From Puccinia triticina (lineage: Eukaryota; Basidiomycota; Pucciniomycetes; Pucciniales; Pucciniaceae), in NCBI RefSeq assembly GCF_026914185.1, contig NC_070567.1, forward strand, positions 3,994,001 through 4,058,000: a DNA stretch of 64,000 nucleotides. The letters run 5' to 3'. Positions 55,560 through 64,000 of this stretch are shown here, in pieces. Below the pieces are notes generated by a model, which was given only the letters and a program-made list of their open reading frames with translations, had not been told where the DNA came from and ran no database searches. Position 1 is the first letter of the stretch. Every line of letters begins with the position of its first letter. The position numbers and the translations under genes are program-made.

Positions 55560-56260
55560 AGTGGTGTAGCACTATCCCCCCATCTCGCCACTGCGATGAC
55601 AGCTGTCAGCCGGGCTACTACAATAAGTTAGAGCCCGGCTAACTATTTTTTGTAGTAACATTAAAACAAATATAAAAATACCTTTTTGTATCATCAGCAG
55701 CGACACAGAGCGCCGCGCATAAAAAACAAAAGTACATTTATTATTTAATATTAAGTGCAGCGCAGAGCGCCGCTCAAAAAGAATATTCATTATGTATTCC
55801 CTCGACTGCAGGATAGAGTTGAGGAGATATTGACGGAACTCCTGCCAAAAGAACCGGCCAGAGAAAGAATGAACCTATGTTCAGAAAACCCGTTCCCAGG
55901 CCAAAAGAACGGGTTTGCTATTCTTGAACTAAACGAAACTGCAATAGTATAAACTATTGGAAACAGCCGGAGGAGAGTAGTAAAGAAGTAAACTACTGCT
56001 TCTCCCCCGGCCGAAGATGAACAACCAAAAAACAAAACAAAGAGTAGAACCCTTCCTCGGACCAAGGAAGAGTTCCACTTGTAGTTGAACAAAACAAACA
56101 AGAGTGATGAGAGTAACTGAACTCTTGATCACTCCTGTCAAAAATAGTCTTTCCCGCGGCCAAGAAGCCGCGAGGAATTTGCAAAACAATAAGCGACCCT
56201 ACCGGTCGCGGCAAGGATATATAAAGGGAGGCTTTTGAGCGAGTAAAAGCCTCCCCAGAT
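55560..56260 (+). repeat. Series of distinct hairpins ending in a TATA box
   Basis: At least seven different inverted repeats follow each other: AGCCGGGCT/AGCCCGGCT (55607-55640), AACCCGTTC/GAACGGGTT (55886-55914), CAGTAGTTTAC-type (55965-55998), AACCCTTCCT/AGGAAGAGTT (56048-56074), GAGTGAT/ATCACTC (56101-56136), CCGCGGC/GCCGCG (56153-56173), GCGACC/GGTCGC (56193-56209), and GGGAGGCTTTT/AAAAGCCTCCC (56226-56256) around the TATA. No reading frame is meaningful. It may be a divergent LTR promoter. Confidence 0.6.
56218..56225 (+). promoter_or_regulatory. Candidate TATA box
   Basis: TATATAAA is followed by a GC-rich hairpin and then a pyrimidine-rich stretch (56260-56420) like an LTR leader. 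The downstream 56430-57230 has no ORF that I can name, so the transcript is unknown. Confidence 0.4.
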
Positions 56261-57239
56261 TCATACCAACCATTTCGCAAGTACCGCCAGCCTCGCCCTT
56301 GTCTACCCAACCAGTTCGCCAGTCTGTCCGTCCTTTGATCTCGGTTCTTTTGAGTTGTCCGTCCTTTTTTGTTGTGGACTTCCTTGCCGAGTAAGTCCAC
56401 TGTTTCTTTTTTTATATCGGGATTCTATCCCCCACCATCTCCTGGGAACGTTCCAAACGTTCAAAACGCCCCCTTAACTGGGCCCCAGACGTCACAGGTC
56501 TTAAAATACCCCTGCAAATCCCGTGCGCAGGCCCTGTAAGATTTTTTGGAGGGCACTTAAACACCCCAGGTGCTCCTGGCCCCTCCATTGAACCCCCTTA
56601 TGGGTCTATTAGAAATAACTTATCCTAGTTATTTCACATTTTTTACCGCACTTTTTGCCGGGCGCTCCACCGCACCGCTGCGCAGTCACCGGTGTAGCTA
56701 GATTAAGAGTATTACTCTTGGCATCACCGCGCCTGACAACAGCGGCCCCTTGTTTTCCTCTCTGCCCCAGGAGGAGAGACTCTTTAGATCACAGATCCCA
56801 GGCTCAAGAAGATAACTCATGACCGGGTCACTCCTAGTGATTGATGGATCCTAAGAGGTTCCAAGGGAGCTCTCTTCTGAGACCCAAACACCAATACCGG
56901 TGAAAACCTACGCTCAAGTAGGGACCACCGGATCTACGTTCAGGATCCCGCCGCCCCCTCACGGCGGGGTCCTGCCTGGAACAGTGTGCAAGAGAGAAAC
57001 AAGCGGAGACGGCTTGGATGGTCACTTCGATCCCGCTGCAGTGCGGGTATCCGCCAGCAGATGCGGATGTCTGAGATTCTGGGAAAACTTGGCAGATACC
57101 CGGGTATCCGCTCATCCTAGGGCCGTAAGCCGCAGCTGCGCAACACACAAACTCTGAAACATCTTGCCTGCCTGCCCTTGGCCAACATTGGGTCCCAAGA
57201 CCCAATCACGGTAGTCTGCGCACCGGCATCATCTGCAGT

Positions 57240-57560
57240 TAACTTAGGGTACCTCCCGGCGAGCTGGAATTTGGGCGGCTTGCGGAGAGGAATACATCCT
57301 CCTGGAGAGCTAGAGCTTAACCAGCTCGCCGAGATGAATACCTACCTCTCGGCGAGCTGAATTTGTAAACCAGCTCGCCGAGGGTATTCTTCCCGGCGAG
57401 CTGGTCAAATCTCAGCTCGCCGAGAGGTATGTATTCCTCTTGGCGAGCTGGTCATCAAATTACAGCTCGCCGAGAGGTATGGATTCCTCTCGGCGAGCTG
57501 GTCAAAGTCCAGCTCACCGGGAGGTATGCATTCCTCTTGGTGAGCTGGACTTTGGGGAAT
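57240..57560. repeat. Array of CTCGGCGAGCTGG palindromes
   Basis: The word (C/T)GGCGAGCTGG and its inverse CCAGCTCGCCG alternate about every 25-30 bp between 57256 and 57550, separated by GAGGTATG.ATTCCT spacers. Each pair can fold into a hairpin. The flanks 57560-58200 hold further short hairpins (for example CTTACCTAGTAAGG near 57882) but no gene. Confidence 0.8.
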
Positions 57561-58205
57561 TGGCGTCCCAAGTCCCGTAAGCCAAGTACACATGCAGGCG
57601 TGCGGGACTGAGGACCGGGTTTCTTGGCGTACGTGTCCCTGCACGCCAAAGAATGATAATGTGAGCCTGAGTCTCTATAGTGACAGCAGGACACAAGAAA
57701 TGTGTCAGGGCGCGTCTCTAAAGTGGCGACGCCCTGAATGGAAAAGAACAAGAAGTGAGTTCCTAAAGAGGAAAACACGCTCGACTTGACCGTGATACGG
57801 GAGGAGAAAGCCGCGCCTCCGTTGGAGGGGCTGGTAGAGCTAAGTCGTACCTGAACCTAAGAAGGTTCACAAAGCTCTAGCTTACCTAGTAAGGTAGCAA
57901 GCGGAAAGAACCGTGAAGAAAGGGAAGTTGGGAACTGCGGAGGTGGAGGCGGAGGCAGAGTCAAGGAGAATGGAGTATTCAAAGATATAGAAAGGTTGAG
58001 ATGTAACTAGATAAGAGCCCCAGTTGTTTTGTATCAAACAAGGAGGACGGGCTTGGTAATCTAAAATAATAATCTAGTGGACCTTTTGTGGGGCGGAGGC
58101 CCCAGGTCTCTTATAGCAAAAGATGCTGGCCGCACTTAGGCGTTGTGTCTCCACAATGTTCTTGTTGAACTAAATCCACGCTTAGAACATTCGCGTGGAT
58201 TGTAC

Positions 58206-58535
58206 CAACGGTGGGCCGCTACGCTACATTTAGTCCGTAGTTCAGCGCAGCGTAGCGGATCTAAACTACAAATGACAGGGTTTTCCGTTAGCGGGCAGTG
58301 ATTGCCCGCTACCGCTAACAGGCACCCCTTGAAACTACAGGGCCTCTATCGCCGCTATCAGCGCTAGCAGTGCTATTCAACCGCTAAAAAAGCTGATAGC
58401 GCTGTTAGCGCCCGTTAGCGTAGCGTAGCGGCCCGTAGCGGGCGCTACAACTAACGGCAATGTGTCAGGAACTACGCAACGCTAAACTAGCAGATAGCGC
58501 ACGCTACGGATAGTTTAGCGTAGCGGCCCACCGTT
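58206..58535. mobile_element. hAT-like MITE, 330 bp, GATTGTAC duplication
   Basis: The termini CAACGGTGGGCCGCTACGCT and the inverse GCGTAGCGGCCCACCGTTG match. GATTGTAC lies on both sides (58198-58205, 58536-58543); the last G is shared with the TIR, so the duplication is 7 or 8 bp. The size and the CAACG start fit hAT elements. The interior is rich in TAGCG/CGCTA words. Confidence 0.8.
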
Positions 58536-58752
58536 GATTGTACTCACTTGAACTTTGACAACTAAATCCACGTGTGGAACTTTCGCGTGGATTGTGCTCA
58601 CTTGAGCTCAACAACCCGCAAGTGTTACCCAGCCGGGTATGACACTCATGGCACTCTTACTCAGTTGCGCACGCGCGCGCGCTTGTTGTCTTTGGCGTGT
58701 TCTGTGCTTGGAGCGGCATTATGCGCGCACAGCTCTTCTGTGGTGCGTGCAG

Positions 58753-59723
58753 TGTCAGCCTTGGCGCTGTCTGGACTAGCCAAGGGCTGACAAAATGGGG
58801 GGGGGCAATAGTTGGATTTCTTGGGATAAAGAAAATACAACTATAAGAGAAAAAGAGAAAGAGAGAGAGAAACTGAGCAGGATCAGGATAAAGAGAAGTA
58901 CTAGGTTATTCTAGTGGGAATGCACGTCCACTGGCAATGCTACTCTTCAGAAGAGTGCTGCTAATCTGTGCTAAGAAGTGCTACAGCTTCCTCTCAGGAG
59001 GGTATCTGGATTAGATAAGTTTAATCCAGCCACCATTTTTTAGCTTCCTTCTGGATAGTCAAGGTTCTTAAAGGGAAACCTGAGGGACAGCCCTGTAACC
59101 TAGATTTGAGGCAAAGGCCAAATGATAATAAGGGACAGCCCTGTGATCAAGAGTGAGGCAAAGGCCAGTAGATTTGGAGGGACAGCCCTATGATCAAGAA
59201 GAAGACAAAACCAGCAGAAAGAGCAGATCAAGCAAGACACAGAGTTGTACCTCTGAGATAAACAAGGTTCAGTGAAAGAGGTTACTTACTGTCAATATCC
59301 TAGGCGCCTGTGACGGTAGGTATACTGAGAGTGTTGTAAGCTCTTTGGTGGTGATCCTGGGGTTATCTGGGTGGTGGTTCTGGTGTTCTGAAGTCTGTGG
59401 ATCCGCCTCAGGCAAGGGGGATCCTGACTACAAAAATTTTCACAGTTTGCTTATGTAATTTACATATGTACATGTGGTTTGGCGCGCCTGGTAGTGCTGA
59501 CATGTCACAACTGCGCATGCGCGCCACAACTCAATAACTCAGGGAAGGAGTATAGTTACAAAGAGTTGGTAAGTTGTAACTAGGGTTAAAATTATGTGAG
59601 GAGACAGAATATGAAGTCTTAACAAGGTTATCTCTTAAGATGAAAAGGATATAAAGTAATTTATATGTAACAAAGGTAGAACAGGCAGCTTTTAGGTCAG
59701 CTGTGGTGACTCTAAGGCTGACA
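58753..59723 (-). repeat. gypsy-2 3' LTR, about 971 bp
   Basis: On the minus strand the LTR starts TGTCAGCCTT right after the polypurine tract, and a matching inverted end AAGGCTGACA lies at 58753. The matching 5' LTR is not in the window because the element is truncated at 62187. The left end could instead be near 58790. Confidence 0.6.
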
Positions 59724-59741
59724 TTCCCTACCACCAAAAGG
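59724..59741 (-). promoter_or_regulatory. gypsy-2 polypurine tract
   Basis: The minus-strand sequence CCTTTTGGTGGTAGGGAA lies between the end of pol and the TGTCAG start of the LTR. Confidence 0.75.
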
Positions 59742-59760
59742 GTTGGATTTCTGTAAGAAA

Positions 59761-62187
59761 TTAAACCACAGGGTTAGACCTCTTCTCACTTCTGAATTTC
59801 CTGAGGAGGATAGCAGAGTCTGGAATGTCTTTCTCAAGGAGCCATTCATCATGATCAGCACTCATACCTTTGTATCTAGCTAAGTACATCATAACATCTC
59901 TGTTCTCCACTCTCAATCTCTTTTCTCTGAGAATCTTTTGTATGACTTTGCTCTGAGCGGTTTTATCCATGGGGGGAATGACAACTTTGACTTTCTGTCT
60001 CAAGGGGAACTTATCTGGATTGGGGTCTTTGTATGGTTTCACCAAGCTGACAGGAAATGTGGGATGTTTCCTGCTAAACTCTTCAGTCAAAATCACTTCT
60101 ACAGCATTCTTCCCATGTAAAGCTTTCAGAAGGAATGGTCCAGTGAAGGAGTCTCTCATCTTCTTAAGGCCAGACAGGTTGTTGAAGTTTGCTGTGGATA
60201 TTAGGACTTTATCACCAACTTTAAAAGATGGTTCTTTGTGACTCTTGTCCCATCTCTCTTTGTTATAAGATGTAGCTTCTGTTATGCATTGCTCAGCATG
60301 TTTTCTAGCTTTCTCAAATATCTTCCCATAGGCAAGAGCAGTAGGATGAATGTCTACAGAGTCTTGCTTCAAGAAATTTCTGGGAAGGTTTGGGATCCAG
60401 CCTTTCTCCAGGATGGCAGGAGGTTTTCCAGTGGTTGAATGTATGCTTGTGCTATATGCTAGTTCAAGGATTGGAAGAAGTGAAACCCAGTCATGAGTGT
60501 AACCATCATTGTCTTTGAATTCTAGACCATAAGCACAGAACCTCCTAATCATATCTTCAAGTGTTTGAATCATCCTTTCAGCTAATCCATCAGTCTGAGG
60601 GTGGTAAGCAGTGGAGAAGGAGAGTTTTGTTCCTAGCATACTATGTAAACCAGTCCAGAATTGAGATGTGAACTTAGGGTCTCTGTCAGAGATGATGATT
60701 CTGGGGATGCCAGTTCTAGGCATTACTCTGTTCCAAAACAGTATGGCAGTGTCCATGGCAGATTCATCCTTAAAGCAGGGTACAAATATTGGGGTCTTAG
60801 AGTATCTGTCCACTATTACTAGACAAGCATTGCAGCTAGCAGCTCCTCCAGGGGATAAGGAAGTTACCCAATCCATATTAATAACATCCCATGGCTTTGA
60901 GGGCTCTTCAATTTTCATGAGCAATCCAAATCTCTTGCCTGTAGCTTTATTTGCTTTCTGGCATCTATCACAGGAAGAGCAGTATTCACCAGTGTCTTGT
61001 CTCCAGTTAGCCCACCAAGCAGTATCAGCTACCTTTTCTAAAGTCCTGTCTTCAGAGAGATGACCAGAGTAGACACTGTCATGGCATTCATGCAAGATGG
61101 TGTTGATGCTTTCTTTGTCAGCTAGGACTAGGACAGAGTTGTGTTTCTCTCTGAAGTAGATGAGGCCATCAAATATAGAGAATCTTCCTTCATCATATAG
61201 CTTTCTCCAAGGATCTTGTAAAGAGTTTTTCAGCTGGGCATCTTTAGCATCTTTCAACAAAAGCTCTGACAATATGGTAGTGTTCTTGTCTTGCTTGTAG
61301 CCTTCTCTCACTGAGTCAAAGAACTCATTCTTGAAAGTGGAGACACGTATGCCCATGATGGGGAATCTGTCATCATCTTTGTCTTCTGGGTCATAAGCAG
61401 GGTTACTAGGATCATTTGGCAAAGCCCATCTGCTCAGTCCATCCATAAGCAGGGTTACTAGGATCATTTGGCAAAGCCCATCAGCATTCTTGTGAATATT
61501 CCCATCTCTGTGGATTATGGTCATATTGCCTCTGTATTCCTGAATAGCAATCTGCCACCTGAGCATATGTCTGTTGGGAGTCTTCATGTTCAGCAGTGAT
61601 CTCAAAGCTGTGCAATCTGTTACAACATGAAAGACACTGCCATCTAAGTAGTAATGGAGTTTTTCCAGGGCCCAAACCAGTTCAAGTTGACTAGCACCAT
61701 ATCTTGTTTCACTGTCCTTCAGTTGTCTGGATATGAAAACAATGGGTCCTTCTTTTCTTACTCCATCAATGACTTGGATTTGATGTAAAGCAGCACCTAA
61801 ACCAGTCATACTAGCATCTACATATAGTGTGAAAGGATGGGCCCAGTCAGGAAACAGTAACAATGGAGCTGTGGTCAGTTTCTCTTTTAACAAGTTGTAG
61901 GCTACTATTCTATGATGAGTCATCTCATATATGACATCAATCCTTGTCAGTTCAGTTAGAGGTTTTGCTATCTCTGCAAACTTCTCAATGTGTCGTCTGT
62001 AGTAACCAGCAAAACCAAGAAATGATTGCATTTCTTTCCTACTACTAGGCACAGGCTTTTGGAGGACAGCAGCTACTTTATTCTGATCTATCCCTATGGC
62101 TATGCCAGAGACAAGATGGCCCAGAGCTTTGATATGATCAAATCCAAAGTTACACTTCTTCAAGGTATTGAGGCATAGGCCGGGCAT
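59761..62187 (-). CDS. Ty3-gypsy (chromovirus) Pol, 5'-truncated: RNase H, integrase, chromodomain (gypsy-2)
   Basis: An unbroken 808-codon frame starts within the RT thumb ([29 protein letters not shown]). RNase H has [29 protein letters not shown] and a final Asp in HKNADGL. The integrase zinc finger is [21 protein letters not shown], and the catalytic residues are in [15 protein letters not shown] and [15 protein letters not shown]-like linker and a C-terminal chromodomain ([30 protein letters not shown]) complete it. Chromodomains steer integration to marked chromatin. The RT active site, protease and gag are missing because the sequence switches to unrelated copia DNA at about 62188. A 13-residue insertion follows HKNADG. 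The frame itself has no stop, so this copy is young. Confidence 0.9.
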   Translation of the reverse strand: MPGLCLNTLKKCNFGFDHIKALGHLVSGIAIGIDQNKVAAVLQKPVPSSRKEMQSFLGFAGYYRRHIEKFAEIAKPLTELTRIDVIYEMTHHRIVAYNLLKEKLTTAPLLLFPDWAHPFTLYVDASMTGLGAALHQIQVIDGVRKEGPIVFISRQLKDSETRYGASQLELVWALEKLHYYLDGSVFHVVTDCTALRSLLNMKTPNRHMLRWQIAIQEYRGNMTIIHRDGNIHKNADGLCQMILVTLLMDGLSRWALPNDPSNPAYDPEDKDDDRFPIMGIRVSTFKNEFFDSVREGYKQDKNTTILSELLLKDAKDAQLKNSLQDPWRKLYDEGRFSIFDGLIYFREKHNSVLVLADKESINTILHECHDSVYSGHLSEDRTLEKVADTAWWANWRQDTGEYCSSCDRCQKANKATGKRFGLLMKIEEPSKPWDVINMDWVTSLSPGGAASCNACLVIVDRYSKTPIFVPCFKDESAMDTAILFWNRVMPRTGIPRIIISDRDPKFTSQFWTGLHSMLGTKLSFSTAYHPQTDGLAERMIQTLEDMIRRFCAYGLEFKDNDGYTHDWVSLLPILELAYSTSIHSTTGKPPAILEKGWIPNLPRNFLKQDSVDIHPTALAYGKIFEKARKHAEQCITEATSYNKERWDKSHKEPSFKVGDKVLISTANFNNLSGLKKMRDSFTGPFLLKALHGKNAVEVILTEEFSRKHPTFPVSLVKPYKDPNPDKFPLRQKVKVVIPPMDKTAQSKVIQKILREKRLRVENRDVMMYLARYKGMSADHDEWLLEKDIPDSAILLRKFRSEKRSNPVV

Positions 62188-62451
62188 CCTCTCATGCGCC
62201 GTGCTGCGGAGTTAGACCGACTGAGTTCGAACCTAGTTGATGAGACTGTGAAACCTAATTGTAGACTTAGTATTTCAACCGTTACTCCCATCAGTTGTTT
62301 TCCTTTATCTTCATTATTGTTTCCAACATCAATCAACTCACTCAAACATCTCTCACTCGGTCTTAGGTGTGCCTCCACCTCTCTGAGCTTTTCATCAGCG
62401 TGTTTGTGTTACTCACAGCCTCTGCGCTGCTTCAGTCCTGCTTGTCTTCCA
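62188..62451 (+). repeat. Remnant of copia-2 5' LTR
   Basis: The region between the truncated gypsy-2 and the copia-2 primer site ends in CA at 62451 just before the primer-binding site, as an LTR should. No TG start can be placed, so the LTR's left end may be missing or inside the junction. Confidence 0.5.
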
Positions 62452-62453
62452 TT

Positions 62454-62468
62454 AGGTTATGAGCCTGC
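62454..62468 (+). promoter_or_regulatory. copia-2 primer-binding site, initiator-tRNA-Met half type
   Basis: AGGTTATGAGCCTGC is complementary to the anticodon stem-loop of eukaryotic initiator tRNA-Met (GGCTCATAACC). This is the internal half-tRNA priming known for Ty5 and Drosophila copia, rather than the 3' CCA end. Confidence 0.6.
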
Positions 62469-62504
62469 ACTCCATTTAGCTCTCGCCAAATCATCACGCT
62501 CAGT

Positions 62505-64000
62505 ATGTCTGACAACAAATTGTTTCCGGTTCTCACCGACACCAACTGGGACGCCTGGAAGATCAAAATTCGAGGCTACTGCATGCAGCACAAACTCGCA
62601 AAATACCTCGAGGGTTGCACCGCACCAACGGATGCGGCTCTTCTTGTAGAACACCTCGACAAAGAGGAGCAAGTAGCTGGGATCCTCCATCAATCGATCG
62701 GTCAAACAAATCATCAACGCTTCGTCACCAATGCAAACATGAAGAAACCCAACCTCATCTGGGCTCTACTTGTCGGTTACTACGAATCTCATTCTGCTCA
62801 GAATCAGTCAGTTGTCTACATTGACTTCTGCACTTTTCCTTATCGCAATTCTATCGCCACCTTCATCGATGATCTCAACAAAAAATTGAATTGTGTAGCT
62901 TCAGTCGGTTTAGTAATTGGAACGCCAAAGGAGAAGATTGACCTCAAAGAATCTCTTCTGGCTGAAATCATCGTCAACAAGCTTCCGGATGACTTCAAGC
63001 ATCTCAAGGCAAGCCTCTTCAAACAAAGACCAATCACAATCGAACTGATCAAAGCAGAACTCGAAAACAAGCGAACAGGTTCCTTGTCAGCCTCTCATCA
63101 AACCACCTTGGTCGGCGCCCCTCCAAGGATCAAGCAGGAGTCCGCGCTCGCAGCCACGACTCCTCCGTTTTGTGCTCCCGGGACACACAACCCGGATACC
63201 AAACACTCGGCTGCCGATTGCCGATCTCTCAGGAAGAAAAAGAAGCCGACTGCCAAGGCGGCGACCACCATCCAACCTGCAAGTGACAACGACGACGATC
63301 ACGACGCTTCTTCCATCAGCACAACAAGCAGTGGTCTGCTTTGCATCCGCAAAGCGATTTTGGCTGTCAAGTCGGAGGACACTTGCTTTCTCGACAGTGG
63401 CGCAAGCCATCATATGTTTAGCGACATAAATCGTTTCACGGATTATCGGAAGCGTTCCACTCAAATCGCTCTTGCTGATGGTAATCACCTCGAGTCCATC
63501 GGTGAAGGTTTCGTTCGGGTCGTTGCAAACAACGGCACCGAGCTCAAACTCAAAGCTCTTCACGTTCCTGGTCTAGCTGGAACGCTCATCAGCTTTGGCA
63601 GGCTATTCGAGCGGGGGTGCGATGTGGTACGAACGAGTGCAACCACCTTTGATCTTGTTCGCAAAAATTCTGTGGTTCTATCTACGGCGGTCATTGGAGG
63701 AGTGTGCAACATCAAATTCGCTCCGGGCTCCCAAGGTCAGTCTTCAATCACCACCGCTAAAGTTGCAACCTCGTCTGACATTGACACACTCCACAGGTCA
63801 GCCGGACACCCAAACATCAAGGCTTCAAAAAAGATGTTTCCCGGGTTGTCAACGTCGAAAATCAACTGCGAGGCCTGTTCGCTCTCCAAATCTCACAGGC
63901 TTCCATTCCCAGGTTCTCTTCCAGAAGCGACTCGCCTGCTAGAGTACGTCTACATGGACCTCAGCGGACGAATCAACCCCCGGTCATTTGGGGGCAAAGA
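62505..64000 (+). CDS. Ty1-copia Gag-Pol, open to the window edge (copia-2)
   Basis: ATG 62505 opens a frame without any stop to the last base, 498 codons. Gag begins MSDNKLFPVLTDTNWDAWK, the typical copia gag start with NWxxWK. A Cys/His finger, CAPGTHNPDTKHSAADC, and a basic patch follow. The protease has CFLDSGASHHMFSD (about residue 295). The GAG-pre-integrase region is LHRSAGHPNIKASKKMF with CEACSLSK, and integrase begins VYMDLSGRI near the edge. Gag and Pol share one frame, as in Ty1-copia elements of plants and fungi. RT and RNase H lie beyond 64000. No lesions are visible, so this is the freshest coding element in the window. Confidence 0.92.
   Translation, partial: MSDNKLFPVLTDTNWDAWKIKIRGYCMQHKLAKYLEGCTAPTDAALLVEHLDKEEQVAGILHQSIGQTNHQRFVTNANMKKPNLIWALLVGYYESHSAQNQSVVYIDFCTFPYRNSIATFIDDLNKKLNCVASVGLVIGTPKEKIDLKESLLAEIIVNKLPDDFKHLKASLFKQRPITIELIKAELENKRTGSLSASHQTTLVGAPPRIKQESALAATTPPFCAPGTHNPDTKHSAADCRSLRKKKKPTAKAATTIQPASDNDDDHDASSISTTSSGLLCIRKAILAVKSEDTCFLDSGASHHMFSDINRFTDYRKRSTQIALADGNHLESIGEGFVRVVANNGTELKLKALHVPGLAGTLISFGRLFERGCDVVRTSATTFDLVRKNSVVLSTAVIGGVCNIKFAPGSQGQSSITTAKVATSSDIDTLHRSAGHPNIKASKKMFPGLSTSKINCEACSLSKSHRLPFPGSLPEATRLLEYVYMDLSGRINPRSFGGK

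Overview
The window is repeat-rich eukaryotic DNA from a filamentous fungus, most probably a basidiomycete and most likely a rust (Pucciniales). The evidence is the pair of intact host genes split by many short introns (a RAD6-type ubiquitin-conjugating enzyme and a membrane-anchored heparinase II/III-like protein), one intron-containing tRNA gene, and a dense nest of fungal-type transposable elements (LINE, MULE, PIF/Harbinger, Ty1-copia, Ty3-gypsy, a DIRS-like fragment). The genus cannot be fixed from sequence alone.

Layout. 1-5056: degenerate non-LTR retrotransposon running in from the left edge. 6295-6382: tRNA-Val(AAC), minus strand, with a 15-nt intron and a Pol III terminator. 7287-10073: seven-exon heparinase-like gene, minus strand. 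About 190 bp upstream of its ATG lies a block of two abutting DNA transposons. The first (10262-12446) carries a fragment resembling an oligopeptide-transporter gene. The second (12454-18466) is a 6.0-kb MULE with an 8-bp target duplication, encoding a transposase/AT-hook/OTU-protease fusion. 18475-26254: mostly non-coding, with an SRPK-like kinase fragment and two TIR elements. 26255-27110: RAD6/UBC2, intact, five exons. 27951-32613: a Harbinger-type element with TTA duplication. Its Myb/NAM-like gene is interrupted by two foldback elements, one of which also holds a solo LTR. 33308-36834: dead copia. 38575-40111: decayed RecQ-like helicase. 40896-53009: complete gypsy element, minus strand, with near-identical 1.04-kb LTRs and an antisense spliced gene between pol and the 3' LTR. 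54376-55419: DIRS-like RT/RNase H fragment. 55440-58543: hairpin-rich DNA and a hAT-like MITE. 58753-62187: 5'-truncated gypsy with chromodomain. 62505-64000: open copia gag-pol running off the right edge.

Two themes link the elements. First, nearly all element genes are broken by TGA codons where the conserved residue is Arg, i.e. CGA to TGA, usually after a T (TCG context), which looks like cytosine-directed hypermutation or methyl-C decay. Second, several unrelated elements contain arrays of short iterated palindromic motifs. The clearest is a 21-bp-period GGGAGTCG array in both introns and the termini of the MULE. Host genes seen as functional are RAD6, the tRNA and the heparinase-like gene; the rest is mobile or decaying.
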